From Fasciolopsis buskii (Eukaryota; Platyhelminthes; Trematoda; Plagiorchiida; Fasciolidae), in the NCBI GenBank assembly GCA_008360955.1, contig LUCM01000243.1:1-64000 (forward strand): a stretch of DNA of 64,000 bases. The letters are read 5' to 3'. A program made the position numbers and the translations under genes. A model generated the notes under the pieces. That model made no database searches. It saw only the letters and a list, made by a program, of their open reading frames with translations, and was not told the origin of the DNA. Numbering within the stretch: position 1 is the stretch's first letter; each line of letters starts with the position of its first letter. This document shows positions 49,783 to 63,713 of the stretch, one piece after another.

Positions 49783-52700
49783 ATGGCTCTCATTGATTCC
49801 ATAGCAAAAGGAATTCTATTTGGGGTAGGTAGATGTACGACATGAATGTGCCTAAACTTCAAACGAAGAATTAGTGTAAAACTTGTGCGTACATTCCATA
49901 AGATTCCTGACCTGCGAGAAGATTGTATGCAGACACTTCAGGGAAGTGGAACTGTCGATCAAACATTTGTCCAATCAGTCACGTTATGCCGTCGCAGTAC
50001 TGCCACTATTCACCGTTTCAGTAGTTCTGTTAGTTTGGTAAAGAGAGGAGAATAAAGTAGACTGGGGTCAGCATAACAAGCCAAAATTGATTTTTTTAAC
50101 TGTGGTAGTTCCTCTCAAGCTCTGAGATGTTTGTGTGCATTTTCTATTTGAGTTGGTATGTTCAATAGTCAGTCTGCAGGCCACCGAAGATGAGCGTTCA
50201 GATACATATGCACGTGGGAGGGAAATCGGTCACACTGTGACCATGGTCTAAATCGGTTGAGCGGGCTAATAACGTTTACGAGTAAGTGCATCAAACGGCG
50301 CTTCAGAAGCATCGATTGTCATGTGCGACTGTTTGGACTGTGTTGCTTTCGAATCTCTGCTCACGTTGCCACACGAATGATGGACAGGAAAAAGTGCAGA
50401 CTATCTGTTTTGCAGTCAGCTAATTCCACCCAGGACTAATAAACAGCAGAGGAATTTCGTGTGAACTAACTGTGCTCGCCATTGACGAGAGAATTCAGCA
50501 TTTATCCGGTAATCGGTTTCTTAGGCATAACCTATCCTTCAAAAGAGATTCACATATAAAAATCTCTATGTGATGAAAAGTGCTTTTTTAGTACGGTGTG
50601 TCTGCCGAATTTCAGGAAGTTATGGACTAAAAATTAAGAGTAAATGTTCGGAAATTTCGAGTTCTGATAAAATATCCATCATACTGAGTGACAGTGCTTC
50701 TATCCACGGTCAAGAAACCTCTTTTGATTTCGTGATTTTCGGGTTTGCAGAAAAACTGCACAAAGGAAAACGAGTATATTGAGTTATCGAGACCGGGAAT
50801 TTATTTGCTATTGGACCTGAGTTTGAGGCGATATGGTTTGTCAATCCATATTACTACTAATTACACTAGAATGTTTCTTGATGCAGAGGAATTTGTGAAT
50901 TATCTGTGGATCAGATTCATGTAGCATGCCATGGTTACTGGATCCTCACTTTAGAGAATTCGGATATGATAAAAAGCTGATGTCTGATTTGGTTTTTGTT
51001 AGTCTACTACAAAGGCTGAAAGGGAGACAAGTTTTCAGGCGAACTGAGCGAAATTAACAAATAGAGAATGTTGCAGGATGGTACATTTAATTGTTTTCAG
51101 TTTGGCTTTCAAGTATCATCAAACGACTGCCTCTTATATGGAATCATAATCATGAACGGCACTTATATGGTGACAAGTCGAATATGGAAGTGGAATACAA
51201 AGCGTCAATAGAAAAACTAATACCTCCGACGATATCGTGTCCAGGAAATTTCAATATACTTGTGTAGGTCAAAAATGGTCCAAAATTGTGCCCGTGATGT
51301 GGACAATCTCCAAACTAGTCTCTTTACTTCCCCAAGTTATTGCACAATAAATATACCATATTCTCGTTGGATGTCCGCAGCCAACATAGGGCTCACGATT
51401 TGGAAAGTTAGCGGTTGTGGGAAGAAGTAGACCGAAGTGACGCACAGAACAGATTTTGTAGACCGTGTTTTGAATAAAGAATCTAGTTCTGGTTTTGGAG
51501 TGACTTTGGGACAGATTATCATGACGGGGAATGAACGCATCTTAGCGAATTTTCGATGCAACTTTCTCACAGGTACTTATATGTAGGGCATATACGATTT
51601 TGATCAGAGAAATAGATGAAATGGAAGAAACACCACTTATCGAAAAGAAACTACGAAGCTACAGTTCAAAGTTTCTTTCAAGTAGTACAGAAAACGTTGC
51701 AAAAACAGTTGAGTAAGAACGAAAAGAAGCAGTAAGAAACAAACGCATAAATAACGGTGGATCTAGTAGGAAACTGTCTGCGTTTTCAGGGTTGGAAAGC
51801 TAGACGTCACAGTTTGAATGCGTGGTGGATAACATTCGAAGGTCGACCACGGTATGGGGACTGAGGGGACCAAAGTTACTGGAAAGATTCAAATCTGGTT
51901 AGCAGAACCCTACGTGATACATTCAGAATTCCTAGGAGAGTTAAAAGGAATTTAAAATTTGCTTCAAACGTTTGAAAAATCCACCAGAAAGCACATGAGA
52001 GAACAAAACAACGTGGCCGAACAAAGCTCGTTCTTCATGTTATTCGGTATGCTCAGTGCCAATACTCATTTTAACATTAAAAATATGATCTAGCGAGATG
52101 GGTCTCAAGGGAAATTGTCCGTTTGCAGTCACATCAGTTCAAAAACTCTTAAGGAATGCGTCTGTGTGTAGTTGTATTGGTACACTTTGTCACCGAATCA
52201 GGTTTTTAGGGACCACTTTGATGTGGATAATGACAAGTGGGACCAGGGAAGTTTAAGAAGTCTGGACAAATTGTTTCTTGAGCGCATATTAGGGGAGGTT
52301 GACACAACCGGATAGATACGGGCTTCGGGCTTGTGTTCAGGATGCGTTTAGCTTGACCAATATTTAATTGTTATGCATTGCCCATGAATACGAATAAACT
52401 GGGAAAAACCACGCTTGTGTTCGGCCACGTTGTGGTGTGCTTCTCAATTTAAAATTTCTTGAAAGAAAGAATAAATTGACACATATAATATTATGCAATA
52501 TCAAAATGCAATTTCATGCCGTAGATTTGCAGTGCGCATATTAGCTAGACATTCCTGGGAATTAGAGGTCAGTAACCTAGTCAGAAAAAAAGGCAAAAGA
52601 GAAACACCTAGAAAGATATTAAAGTACTACACATAGGAACTTGCAAGCCATTTCTCCCGAAAATTTCATGATTATTGGAGTGGCTCTCACTTGCAGTCAC

Positions 52701-55005
52701 TAAACATGATAATTAAATAAAGAAGTTACATAGAAATGGAAATGGTGAAAACAAGATGATCTGCTGACGAGGTTGAATCAGAAGTAACACGCAGATTTTA
52801 GCTTCGTACAACAGAAGATTTGTGCAGATAGTATAAGAAAATTTGCTGAGCTCCGCGCGATAGAAGACCAAAGAACTTACATAGAGACCGGGACCAGTTT
52901 GAAATTTTAAGAGATTAACCAATTGACGAGAGAGCTAGACAAGATAAGAGGTACAGAAGCTGTGGAGTGTAGACTGTCTGAATAAAATATATCTGGACAG
53001 AAATAGCTAGTAGTTAAGAGAGGTAGAAATAAGGTGACCTTTTGAAGCATCTCAGGCTGAGATATGTTGAAGATAGGAGCAGCTAGATTTACTGATTGCA
53101 CTTCATTCAGAAGAGAAAGCAGGAAATGGAATAATGGAGGTTGGAGGTATTGGTAAATAAGGGGATTTGATATGATTTACTGGACTGAAAGTTGCTAATA
53201 AGCAGAAGAAAGATAATGGGTGCAATCACAGAATTTTGGGGGTTGAGAAATAGCATAAGGGAAGACAGACTGAATCACATCGACTGGGATAAGGGCGGCG
53301 CAGTTACTGTGGGAATCTGTCTATAACAACTCGATACCAGAATATCGGCAGTTTCGGCAACAGGCATTCGTACCAAACTCGACATTAGGCTTTGTGGATT
53401 ACTTCTGTGATAGCTGAATGCAACTTACCAACAGTGTGAGAGCAGAACGAGGAAATCATCGGTGGAACGGCATTTTGGGAGTTGTATTGCAGTCGCCAAG
53501 GAGCTTTCGCGTTCGGAAAACGATCGCGATCGGGTGGAAACAACCAAAATAAGAAGTGAACCGCGATTGTGGCGCTCAGAGGAATCACCGCACTGGAGAC
53601 CAGGAGAAACCGCGGCGTCTTTATGGATTTCCAGAAGCCGGAAGTCAGAGGAATGGTGGGAAAGACGACAAAAGAGAAGAGCCCGCTTAAAATCATGCAC
53701 TTTAAGGAGAACTGCGGGTTAACTTGCGAAATGGATGGATTGGGTATTTTCACACAACGCAGGACTTAACGAATCTTGTTGTTATTAATACTACATAGTA
53801 AATAGCGGTAAGTGGAAAAACAAGTGGTAAGAAGAATAGGACCTTAGGGTGAAGTGGAACCAGATGAAGACCAGGGAGTTACAACGTGGACTTTCACTTA
53901 TGGGACACATAGACGATCATCAGGTGAATAACAAATGGAGGGAAACTGAACGAACAGGAATTACGGAAAATGTTTTGGTTGGAGAAAAAATTTCAGCCGC
54001 AAATGGCGGATGGAACCAGGAGTTCATCGTTATGAATAACGAAGCGCCTTTTGGCTCTCCATATGAATAGTGTCCCGATTCGGATTACGGAGATGAAATG
54101 AGTATTATTAATAGCAGTTTGATTTATTGTCGCCCTATGTTTCTATGCCTGTAAGTTTTTATCGAGAATGATCTTCGTTTGGTGTAATAATGTGATTTAA
54201 TTTGTGAAACCTTCTCTTTTTATTCTGTTGATAAAACAGAAAGCAGTGATCTGATAAGGTCGGCTTACCTGGACGGGTGAAATGGTCAGTTCCGATGCGC
54301 CATTCTACCGTCATCTGATTGTCCATGTTCATGAGAATCGGAGAACTTTGAATGTAATGACACCATGATCAGCTGTGAATTGTATCATATTCTGTTAAAA
54401 TGCGATCGACCGGATTATGAACTTGTGCACATTACCATGGTTCCACAGACTAGTGTACTGGTTGTGTAACTAGACCTATATAAAATAAATTTCGCACCTC
54501 ACCAACTTTCAGCACAATTTTCCAGGATCTGCTAGTAAAAGCCCTTCCTTTTCCCCCTGATTTCTAACGATAAAGAATGACAGAAGAAGGGATCGGATTT
54601 AGCCACTCATAAAGTGGTTAGAAAAATCGTATGCGGTGACGACGGTACCTAGTCTAAACATGTCGAATGTCATCAGGTGTATATGCCATTAGATGTTCAA
54701 TAAAATCATCTGTCCTCTTGCAATCTGATGATAAACCAGAAGAAATCGGATAACCTTGATAAGTATGTTGTTGATGATTTTATTTGAGTTCCCACATACG
54801 CGAAGCAACTAGACATACAGAAAAAATCAAGTTTTACTTCATCCATCGCGTGGACTTTCATTGGCGTTTATTTTGCCTAGTTTATCAGCTTGGAGGCAGA
54901 TCCACTCCCCGTTCCCCTTGGATATTCACTCCTTTTAAATAAACGTGTAACTCTGGGGAAAGGCAGCGGTCAGTGAGGCTTGCCTTGCTGTTTAACGCTG
55001 AACGC

Positions 55006-55030
55006 TGATGATGATGATGATGATGATGAT
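55006..55030. repeat. (TGA)n microsatellite
   Basis: Eight TGA units, reading as poly-His in one frame on the minus strand; that frame is not thought to be a gene. Confidence 0.95.
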
Positions 55031-55627
55031 TGGACTCAGATCCAAAGCCGACACAAGTCAACCCTTCCCGTTTGCATCCAATGGGCATTTTCAAGTGGCC
55101 GTTAGCTACATAAAACAGACAAACCAAATTAGTCCAGATATAACAGAGGTTCTTCAGTTGTAAACCGTCGTCTGCTATGCGCGTCTGAACTTATCGATTG
55201 CTCAAGTGCTCTCTTGGGATGCAGAAACGGTGAATTTTTGTCTAATCCGACTGATCGACATATGAGTGTGGTCGCTTTCGCGATGATTATGAAGTCATAA
55301 TCAACTTCTCTTTTCAGTAGCTCCACTTTGGCTATTTCCCTTTAAATTGCCGCACTTGTGTAAGGGGAGTAACAGACTAGTCGTAAACTGTGGGTATCTG
55401 AGCCTTTGGTGGAAGAACTAGACGATTGTGAGCTTTATTGTATCCAATTTTAATAATCATTCATGATACGATATCAAGCCGCACTTTAAAATGTCATTCT
55501 TCGCGAAGGTAGTATAACCGCTTTGTCGGTGCTAGTAATTATTTTCACCTAATGCGAATTACGTCTGTTAGACTGGACTTCAAGCCCTATATTTGTACAT
55601 CTTTATTGGTAGTATTACTAATAATAT

Positions 55628-55790
55628 TAATCATGAAATTTTTCGCCGTGTGAAATCAGAGATCAAATCACCAATTAAAAGTGGAAATACTGTGCAGCTG
55701 CTTCATCCTCAATTAGGAAGTATCAACAGTGCATGTCTACCATGCCCTGACAGTACGCCAGATTCCCGTAGCCATGCAACTCATTGACGA
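55628..55790 (-). mobile_element. Sm-alpha-like SINE with hammerhead relic, copy 2b
   Basis: On the minus strand the block at 55689-55732 reads CACTGTTGATACTTCCTAAT then TGAGGATGAAGCAGCTGC. This corresponds to stem I, the CTGANGA core, stem II (TCCT/AGGA) and the GAAA position (GAAG here). Downstream on that strand GGTGATTTGATCTCTGA and CACACGGCGAAAAATTTCATG match the 3' end of the other copies. The tRNA head is nearly unrecognisable. It lies 46 bp from copy 2a in opposite orientation. Confidence 0.6.
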
Positions 55791-55835
55791 ATAGGTAAAA
55801 CATTGTGGTAAAGTTAAGTAAACCGCCGAGTACCT

Positions 55836-56016
55836 GCCCGTTAGCGTAATGGCTAAGAAGTTCGCCTCAAAATAATTGGTCCAGGGTTAGCGTCCCATTT
55901 TGGGCGCGGTGGATGCCCACTGTTGGTGATTCCTAAATGAACCGGTTGTACAGTAGGTCCGTGGCTTCTTAATGGTGAATTCAGCGTCCATATCACATGG
56001 CGAATAAGTTCAGGAA
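55836..56016 (+). mobile_element. Sm-alpha-like SINE with hammerhead relic, copy 2a
   Basis: A tRNA-like head (TTAGCGTAATGGCTAAGAAG, then GGGTTAGCGTCCC) is followed by GCGGTGGATGCCCACTG. The block at 55918-55954, TGGTGATTCCTAAATGA then ACCGGTTGTACAG, aligns with a hammerhead core plus its third stem. The 3' part contains GGCTTCTTAATGGTGA, CAGCGTCCATATCACATGG and CGAATAAGTTCAG, and matches the copies at 55.6 kb and 2.0 kb. The catalytic core bases have decayed (GAAAC is replaced), so self-cleavage is unlikely. Schistosome Sm-alpha repeats have this architecture. Confidence 0.65.
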
Positions 56017-59000
56017 AAAGTATATATGTAATGTGTGCCTGCTAAGTAGAATTTCGGTAGACGGTATTCATGATCCGATAAAATTGTCGGAGAGTGGTAG
56101 AGCAGAGGGCCTATATAGGACAAGTGAACGTTTGAAAGATGTTACTAGAACTTCGTCTATGCGTATCATCATGAAGTATTTCACAATTCATCCATCCTAG
56201 TCGGGGAATATTTATATCACTCGCAGAGATTTCTTTCTGTCATTCTGTGCTCCCTAAAAACAGATGAGATTATTAGACATGTCAGATTTACGATAGGCTA
56301 TCAGTGGGAAAATTAAAATTCCCTGATAACTCAGCGTAATTGCTCGAGAGCTTAACGCTTACACTGACGCAATAAAGCCTAGTTCTAAAATAGTTGCCAA
56401 CAGAAGAGAGAGAAATAATTGCAAATTTTCTTTGGCCGTTTTATATGGAGCAATTACAAATGACTTTTGTGAGTTGCATACGAATTCTAATTTTTATTAA
56501 CGTGGAAAATAACTAATCATTTTTCGCCTGTAATTACTTGTGTTAACTCAAGTCGACTTACAACAAGAACAAAGATGACCATGGCATTGCTTTCGAAAGA
56601 ACTGGGAAAATACAAATTCCCACTTCAAGATAAAAAACGATTAAAAAATATGCCTTTGAATTTCAGAGGGAAAATAACAATACATACGTGCGGCTAAGTG
56701 GAAATCGAACTCGATTTGTCAAACACCGATAAACTTCAAATCTATCCTGCTGTTTAACTCTTCGTCGTGAAAATGCCAGGGTTGATGTATGTTCGCTATT
56801 TGCCAGCTTTTTAAGAAAGCGTCCGTTATTTCGACTTGGCAGAGAGGGATATGATGGGTTTCCGATATCTTCCACAAGGAGTAGTATGTTGGCCAGTCGT
56901 CCAAATCACATTAGTAGATGTGAATTACAACACCTGTGAACCAAACAGCCTCGGCCACTTTCCTTCACAATTGTTTTAATGGATTAGGATTTGACACAGT
57001 TTCCCTCACAAAATCTTCTGTGTTAAGTGAAATTCCAAGCTTTAGTGTAAACTGTCCACGGACCTTTAGCACATAGCTAAGAGTAGCATAAAACGACCGA
57101 GACCCATCAGAATGGCCTTTGCAAATCAACCAGCCAGATTTTCATTTGCTTTAAGTCTTGTGGGACGAAATTCGTTTTATAAATTGACATAAGTAGTCCA
57201 CTTAGCCAGAATTAAAGGGACACTGAAACGGTCGACAGAATAGGTTTCTGGACAAATCAAAAATATTTGACGTTCTATAGACAAAACACCCGTGATCGGG
57301 TCTCCTACCGCGATCACGTTGGGAAGATGCGGGTACCAACCGCCTAACTCTGGGCTCATTCCAAAATCAGACCCTTGGGGTACCGTATTGTCATCCACTC
57401 AAATCTGAGGCCAATTCGTTAACGACCGAATCAAATGCACGACCCGTTTCCATGCCCTTTTTGTGTATGCGTATAGTAAAATATACCCATAATTAAAACA
57501 AGCTGCAAGCGCTGCATATGATACGTGTCATTGAATCCACGAGCAGGATTGGTGAAACGCAGTTGACAAATGATTGGATTTTTGACAGTTGCATTTCTCT
57601 TAACACTGTAAAATCGTAAAAGGATGACTACCAAATGCGTGTTATTTATGAAACTGTCCTTCTGACGCTCATTTCTTTTGCGGAGATGGGTTCCACAAGT
57701 TGATGCTAGTAAATGTATTCATTTTCCATAAGCTAAATGCTGCAAAGCCAGAATCTATTCACTTCGAGCTGTCTATTATAAAAAATCAGGGAACATATGC
57801 ATATAAAATCATCGTTAACAAACGACTGCTGAAATGAAGGTGATTCCATGTTTACCGTAACCCTGGTGACTACGCTTTCCTTTTCGCCAAAGACAATGTA
57901 ACCGGAGTGGACGGTTTCGAGATCTAGTATTTACTAGGAAATTTGGAACAATTTCTCGAATAAAATGAGCAGTTTTAAACGTGCTCATTTGTACTCTGGC
58001 TAACAAAGTTCCTGTTAGGTAAAACCGTCAATTTCCACAGAAATTGGTTCATATTCTGTTGTGATTGTGGGCTAGGGAGTGGAGTTCTACTAGAGTTGTG
58101 AAGTGAATCCAAAACAGATGGATTCACAATATTTTCCGTGGCAGCTTATGAACCCCGCACTACCGGTTGGGGGTCTTGGGCCACACGTTAATCAGTGAGT
58201 GCCATCGATTTAGCATGAAAACCAGATCTTAAACTGCCGAATTCGTCCCATCCATCAAGGAATCGCATTTGATTCACATGCTTTGATGATAGATTCTACC
58301 GTGTACACCACTTGGGGCGAATTAGTCAAGGAAGGCGTAAATGTAAACATGACTGGACGAGAAAGTAAAAGGTACTTGATGGGCGATAGCAACTGCAAAC
58401 ACTTCTGTTTTCGAAGGAATTTTGTCCTGCTGTGTACATGTACTATTTAGGCAGTTACGCAACTCACGCACTATTTATTCTTGGATTAATGTATAAGATG
58501 AAGCGGAGTTGAAAAGCATGATTGTCGAATCTTCTCGTTTGTAAGCCTACAAGAATGAAAATGCCAGCATTTATTACACCCTCATTAGGCGGCCGCTAGA
58601 TGCAGGACACTAACTAACTGTGCTGAAGTTCACGGAGAGATGAGTATCTTCTGTTATCTAGGGTATCGGGAATCAAGTGGGAATTCAGACAGACAAAGCT
58701 GAATGCGACGAGGATATCTAAAGTTTTACGATTACATTTCCAAGCCGCCTAAGCAATTTTTTCATAAAGAAGGAATGAATAAACTTAATTTATGCATATA
58801 TAATCAGGCAGTCAAGATAGTCGAGAAAAATTATGGCTTCAGTAGACGTCACACGAGACCCACTTATTCTTTTGCATGTTTCACTGCTATGGGTGCCTTA
58901 CGGGGGGTCAGATGGTGGAAGGTGATCCAGATGAAGAATGAAGGTACACTAACAGGTGATAGTTTCTCGAAGTTCCCAGTGGCTCGTTACACAATGATTC

Positions 59001-59210
59001 TTATCCTTGAAGTTCAATGGAATCCGATAAGTGACACACCCTCTTGTAATCATGGACTACGGGAAAAAATGCGTACGAACAACCGCCAAGCTGTTCAGTT
59101 TGCTTCCTGTGCAAAGTGAAACTGCATAGAAGAATCACTGGAACGACTTTGAGTAAATCCCCCCGGAAGTTAGTGAGTGGCACTAGGAAAATGGCAATGA
59201 AATCCCACCG

Positions 59211-59262
<52 letters not shown>

Positions 59263-59263
59263 G
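59211..59263. repeat. (TA)n microsatellite
   Basis: The longest TA tract in the window, with one GTA interruption, followed by ATGCATGC. Confidence 0.97.
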
Positions 59264-62105
59264 CATGCAGTACATAGCGCCAGCAACGTGAGCGGGCGTT
59301 ATGGCTAAATCATGCAAAAGAATTAGTTGGGCTATAAAAAAATGACCGAGGGTTGAGTTCATGGAAATCTCTTTGCTGAATTTTGCCTCAGGCCAATGCG
59401 ACCTAAAATTTAACCATATTCAAATAAAAGGCAAGTTTCGATCTGACCTTTACGTTGCTTTTCGGTTTGGTTTCAGACACCGATGTTTAAAATGATTTCT
59501 AAGAACTGTAGTTAGCTCAGATTGAAAAACCTGAACCCATGTCTATCGATCTATTTACTCGTCTTGTTCTTTCATTTATTAGAGAAACTATGATGTCTTA
59601 AGCGAACAGAGTATGATATTTAGCTGAAATAACTTTAATTAGACGCCAGCTTCAGGTCCTACCCCTAATTTTTTGGCTATCTGCTGGTTATCTTTAAATC
59701 TATTCATCACAGCAGTGACTGCGGAATTAAGAGACCAACATCACTGAAGAATATACCTTTCCGAAATGACTTTTTACCCAATCCAGTTTATAGTCAGTTA
59801 GTCGGGAAAAGTAGTTGATTCGTCAACGGTTGTTAAAAGGTCCTTATTAACAAACTTCGTCAAAGTTGACGATTCCTACCTAGTAAATATGAAAGTTATA
59901 AATAGTAAGCCAGACTAAAATATTCACATCACTTTCGTCACTCTTTTCGATTCGTGATTCGAAGAAGGTATATTAACCACGGGAAAACATGCAGATTAAA
60001 CTTCCGCTGGTGGGAAGTCTTAGTACTTTTCTTTGAGTAGAATTGCGTAATTTTGTCCTACATTAGGGAATAGATTTTTGAGTAGGGGCAACATCAAACA
60101 TAAATGGCCCATATGTCTGACGAAGAGAAAACATTTTGGTTCACACCTAACGATGACAACCTGTCTAGATAACATTTTCTAGTGAATTGATCCCTGTAAC
60201 CTGTGAACTGACATTGGGCTTGGACAAATGAAGATTGTGAAACCATGTGGGGTGAAACTTTGGTCACACCAAACTTGTGACTTAATAACCCGTTTTCTAT
60301 CAGTTATCATTGCCTAGTGTCTTTCTCCCTCAACCCGTCGTCCAGTTTGTTACTATCAAACTAACAATAGATATAGGTGTTTGCATGCATTTGTGCATGT
60401 GCGTAGATTTCTAAATCAGATACTTCCCTGAATGTTGTAACCAATAACGGCTCACGGTTTTTACTGGGGGCTGAAGTCACACGGGAATAAGTAGGTATCA
60501 CCAGTAAGATCGCGATTTCCAAACCATGTTAGTGATTTGTAATAATGGATGCTGACAAGGGCCGTCTGATTTTCACGAAATGCATATCCCTTCAACATTC
60601 AGCACGCTATCAGTTGACTGATGTACGCTATGCTTTTCACTCGTTTTCGATAAATTCAAGCCATAGGTCATCGGTGACAGCGTCAGATAAGCGCACGTGA
60701 ACTAATCCCTGTTAGGATTGATGAGGATGATTGGGATGGTTTAGAGTGTGCTCTCCACTGCTTACAAGAGTAGGTGTGTGGGGATATTTTCTCGAAACAC
60801 GAGGCTTCACAGTCAAACGCTTGAAGATGACATAATCGAACCATGTGTTCAAGGAACTTAAATTTTCAACAGCTCAATGGACTGGGTCCCTTGATCACAT
60901 CAACTCCTCAAAACTTACCGGCAGAATATGCACAGACGATGAAAGAGACAGGTGAGTTCACTTCATGTTTGCGTTTGGCTGTCAGATAAACGAAAATAGC
61001 CGTGTTCTGTGAGTTGCGATATTTCCTTGAGGGTGAACGAATCATGTCTAAGAGAAATGGGTTTACTTTTTTGCGCAGTACCACCTTCACTTCTATCATT
61101 TCCTCATCAATTTTCCTCTTTTTCCTAACCAAATGCCGAAAAACATCGGGTAGTTTATTTTGTTTCTTTATTCAAGTGCACGCTCCTGTTTGTGTATATA
61201 TATGTGTGTGTGTAGAAGTGTAGAAGTCAGTTAATTGGAGTTAGTCAGAGCTAAAAGCCCTGGTGGCAGATGCACTAGTAAGACCACTCGTTTACTCATC
61301 CGTACATGCGTCCACCGAAGTTTGCGCTTCTCTGATGTGATATGAATGTGTGCTCGATTGCCTGTGCACATGTGAGTAGACATGCGTATAAAGGTAGTGC
61401 GAATGACGATGATATTCAGGACGTACGACCTAGCCAGATAGCCCATTATTGATAAGCTGCATGCTTGCAGCCTTATAATCACAATCAGCATCATATCATT
61501 TCTGTCCTCACCCTCGCATTTGAGCACGTTGAATCACGAGAGTGGGACTCGAGTAAATGGACCAGACCGTGTCAGGAACTCAGCATACTAGAACCAAACG
61601 TCGAACAGATTCACATATACCCCTCCCTCTTCCTTTTACCCTTTATTTGTAGTTGCGTACTCGGAGGTCCATTGTGATTTTATCCACCGGGGAAAATTCG
61701 ATCCTTTTGACGCACATGTACCGGGGTAACCGACCCGCAGCCACGTTTAGAACTCGCGGACCCGAGTGACGTATGTGTAACGTACTGCGACCTTTTGGGC
61801 AAATCGATACGACAGAATCATGATAGAACCGGGAAGGATGAAACAACTATTGGCTTAACCTGGGAGTGGAATGGCCAGGGCACGTCGGGAGTGAAATCTA
61901 CTGTTGGCAAACACACATTAATACCTGGAAGAAATATTCCAGTTTTAGTTCACAAAAAGCTAAGTGCTGACGATTGGAAGGCATGTGGAAGGCATGTATT
62001 CTTTGTACATCATCTCTTTAGCATCTCTTTAGCAGGGGAAATCTAAACTGAAGTTCGAAAGTAAACGGTTGAAAGAAAAACTGTTAGGTATTACTTTTGA
62101 TTTAA

Positions 62106-62250
62106 GGATCAGTCGCTCAGCGGTTAAACTGATCGAATCGCAGTCACGCATTCCGGGTTTCAATTTCAGTCGGAGAATGGTACCTATGTCCCACTAATCA
62201 TGACAAGGACAAAACGAATACACATCTCCTACAAGGTTATTAGCCGAAAG
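62106..62250 (+). mobile_element. Possible highly diverged member of the hammerhead SINE family, copy 2e
   Basis: GTCGCTCAGCGGTTAAACTG is a good tRNA box A region, and CGGGTTTCAATTTC about 44 nt later is a degraded box B at tRNA spacing. At the expected further distance comes CCCACTAATCATGACAAGG then ACAAAACG, which could be a decayed hammerhead block. The family assignment is tentative; the tRNA-like head is better supported. Confidence 0.35.
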
Positions 62251-63555
62251 CTAATTTTCGATTTCGTATAAAGTGGCTTAAAGATACCTGAAAACTGCTC
62301 TGAAAGCTGTCGGAGGTCCCATCCATGGTGAACAAACTACAGGCATACATGATGGGTATTCAATTGATTCTAGTATGATTTCCCGTTTCGTCTGAGTTGA
62401 ACTCAGAAACAGAACAGGAAAAGTTACTCATAAATCTGTATTTCGAGTCACTCCGTTCGGCCTATTTTGTAGCTTCCCGTTGACCAAGTTACCTATTTCG
62501 TGACAGGAGATGGTGGACACAAACATATATCATGCAACAAAGTCCTGACCACAAAATCCATATGAGAGTACTCTCCGGTCGCTGACAAAGTTATATTTAC
62601 TAGGACGACTCTAAGTCCATTTCGGCCATTTATAGTTATTTTTTATCTGAAATGGTTGTTGTTTAGCCTTGTTTACAAATTTACCAGTTGGATTTGCGCT
62701 CGCAGGGAGAGTCCAGACTAGTGTTGCAAACTCCGTTAATCACCATCCTGATTTGTTTTTGGAACCCCGGTTGTTTTAACACTACCGGTTTATTCTGATA
62801 TTGGCAATGCTAACAGTAGTAATAATGATAATAAATAGTACTTTGATTGAGTATGGTTCTCTTAAGACGTGCAAAATTGGTTTCCACGCATGACCATTAA
62901 TTAAATCAGTCCATCTACTTGACGGAACTCGGGTCCGGGGCAAACTTAGGTTCTACGTCGTGCTTTGAGCTCAACGAAAGGTGCTTTGGCTAATTGATTG
63001 CCTTTATTTAAGTTGCAGTTTGCCACCATGAGCTTATCTCTAGGCCCTTACTTCATTATAATTGGTCTTTATTATTTAGGATTTCGCTCTTTTAAGTTCG
63101 TTTTTGCTGCGTCAGCACCTATAGACCTTACAGGCCCACCCCATGCCACGACTTCTAGGCAGCCCGCGAAGACTGCGTCTGAGGATGCCAAACAATCGCT
63201 TTTCGATTTTTCCCCAAGACTATCGGCTCTTGGTCTATCCGCCCTCTCTTCTCAAGCCTACTTTTAACTATTGTTCCCTTAAAATTAAGATTAACAAGCT
63301 GGTTCTTACCTGTATTCCGGATTTCAGTGTTACCCTTACTATGGGATTTGCCACTTTTGCTATAAACCGTATTGCATGCTTGAAAAAAGGAAATCCGGGG
63401 AGTCCAACTAATTCATCTCAAGTATAGCTCTGATTCGCTGTAAAATAGGACAGTTGACTTCTAAACAAAACTACGACCCACTCTATTCAAGAACTGAAGG
63501 TAGCAACCTTCTGTTGGCCGCATTGCACTTTCTTGACCATTTTTTAATCTTTTGA

Positions 63556-63713
63556 TTCCTTTATTAATGAAACAACAATGTACATCAATTTTCAGGAAGA
63601 GGGCCGCGGTCAGTAAGGGACTGGCAAGTGGGGAAGTTGACCGGCGGTGGAAGGATTCGAACCCGCGGCCTTCACCTTCAACGCCTCAATTCTATCTGCT
63701 TGGCCACCGCCGT
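63556..63713 (-). mobile_element. tRNA-derived SINE, family 1, copy C
   Basis: This is the cleanest of the three copies. On the minus strand GGCGGTGGCCAAGCAGAT is followed by GCCGCGGGTTCGAATCC and CCACCGCCGG; the GGCGGTGG and CCACCGCC halves pair perfectly as an acceptor-like stem. The long variable-arm region (GGTGAAGGCC) suggests a tRNA-Leu or tRNA-Ser ancestor. The body with TTGACCGCGG-type sequence and the ATTAATAAAGG tail follow. Confidence 0.82.

Noticed and set aside
55006..55030. Poly-His run in a minus-strand frame
   Set aside because: It is a TGA microsatellite, not a metal-binding protein.
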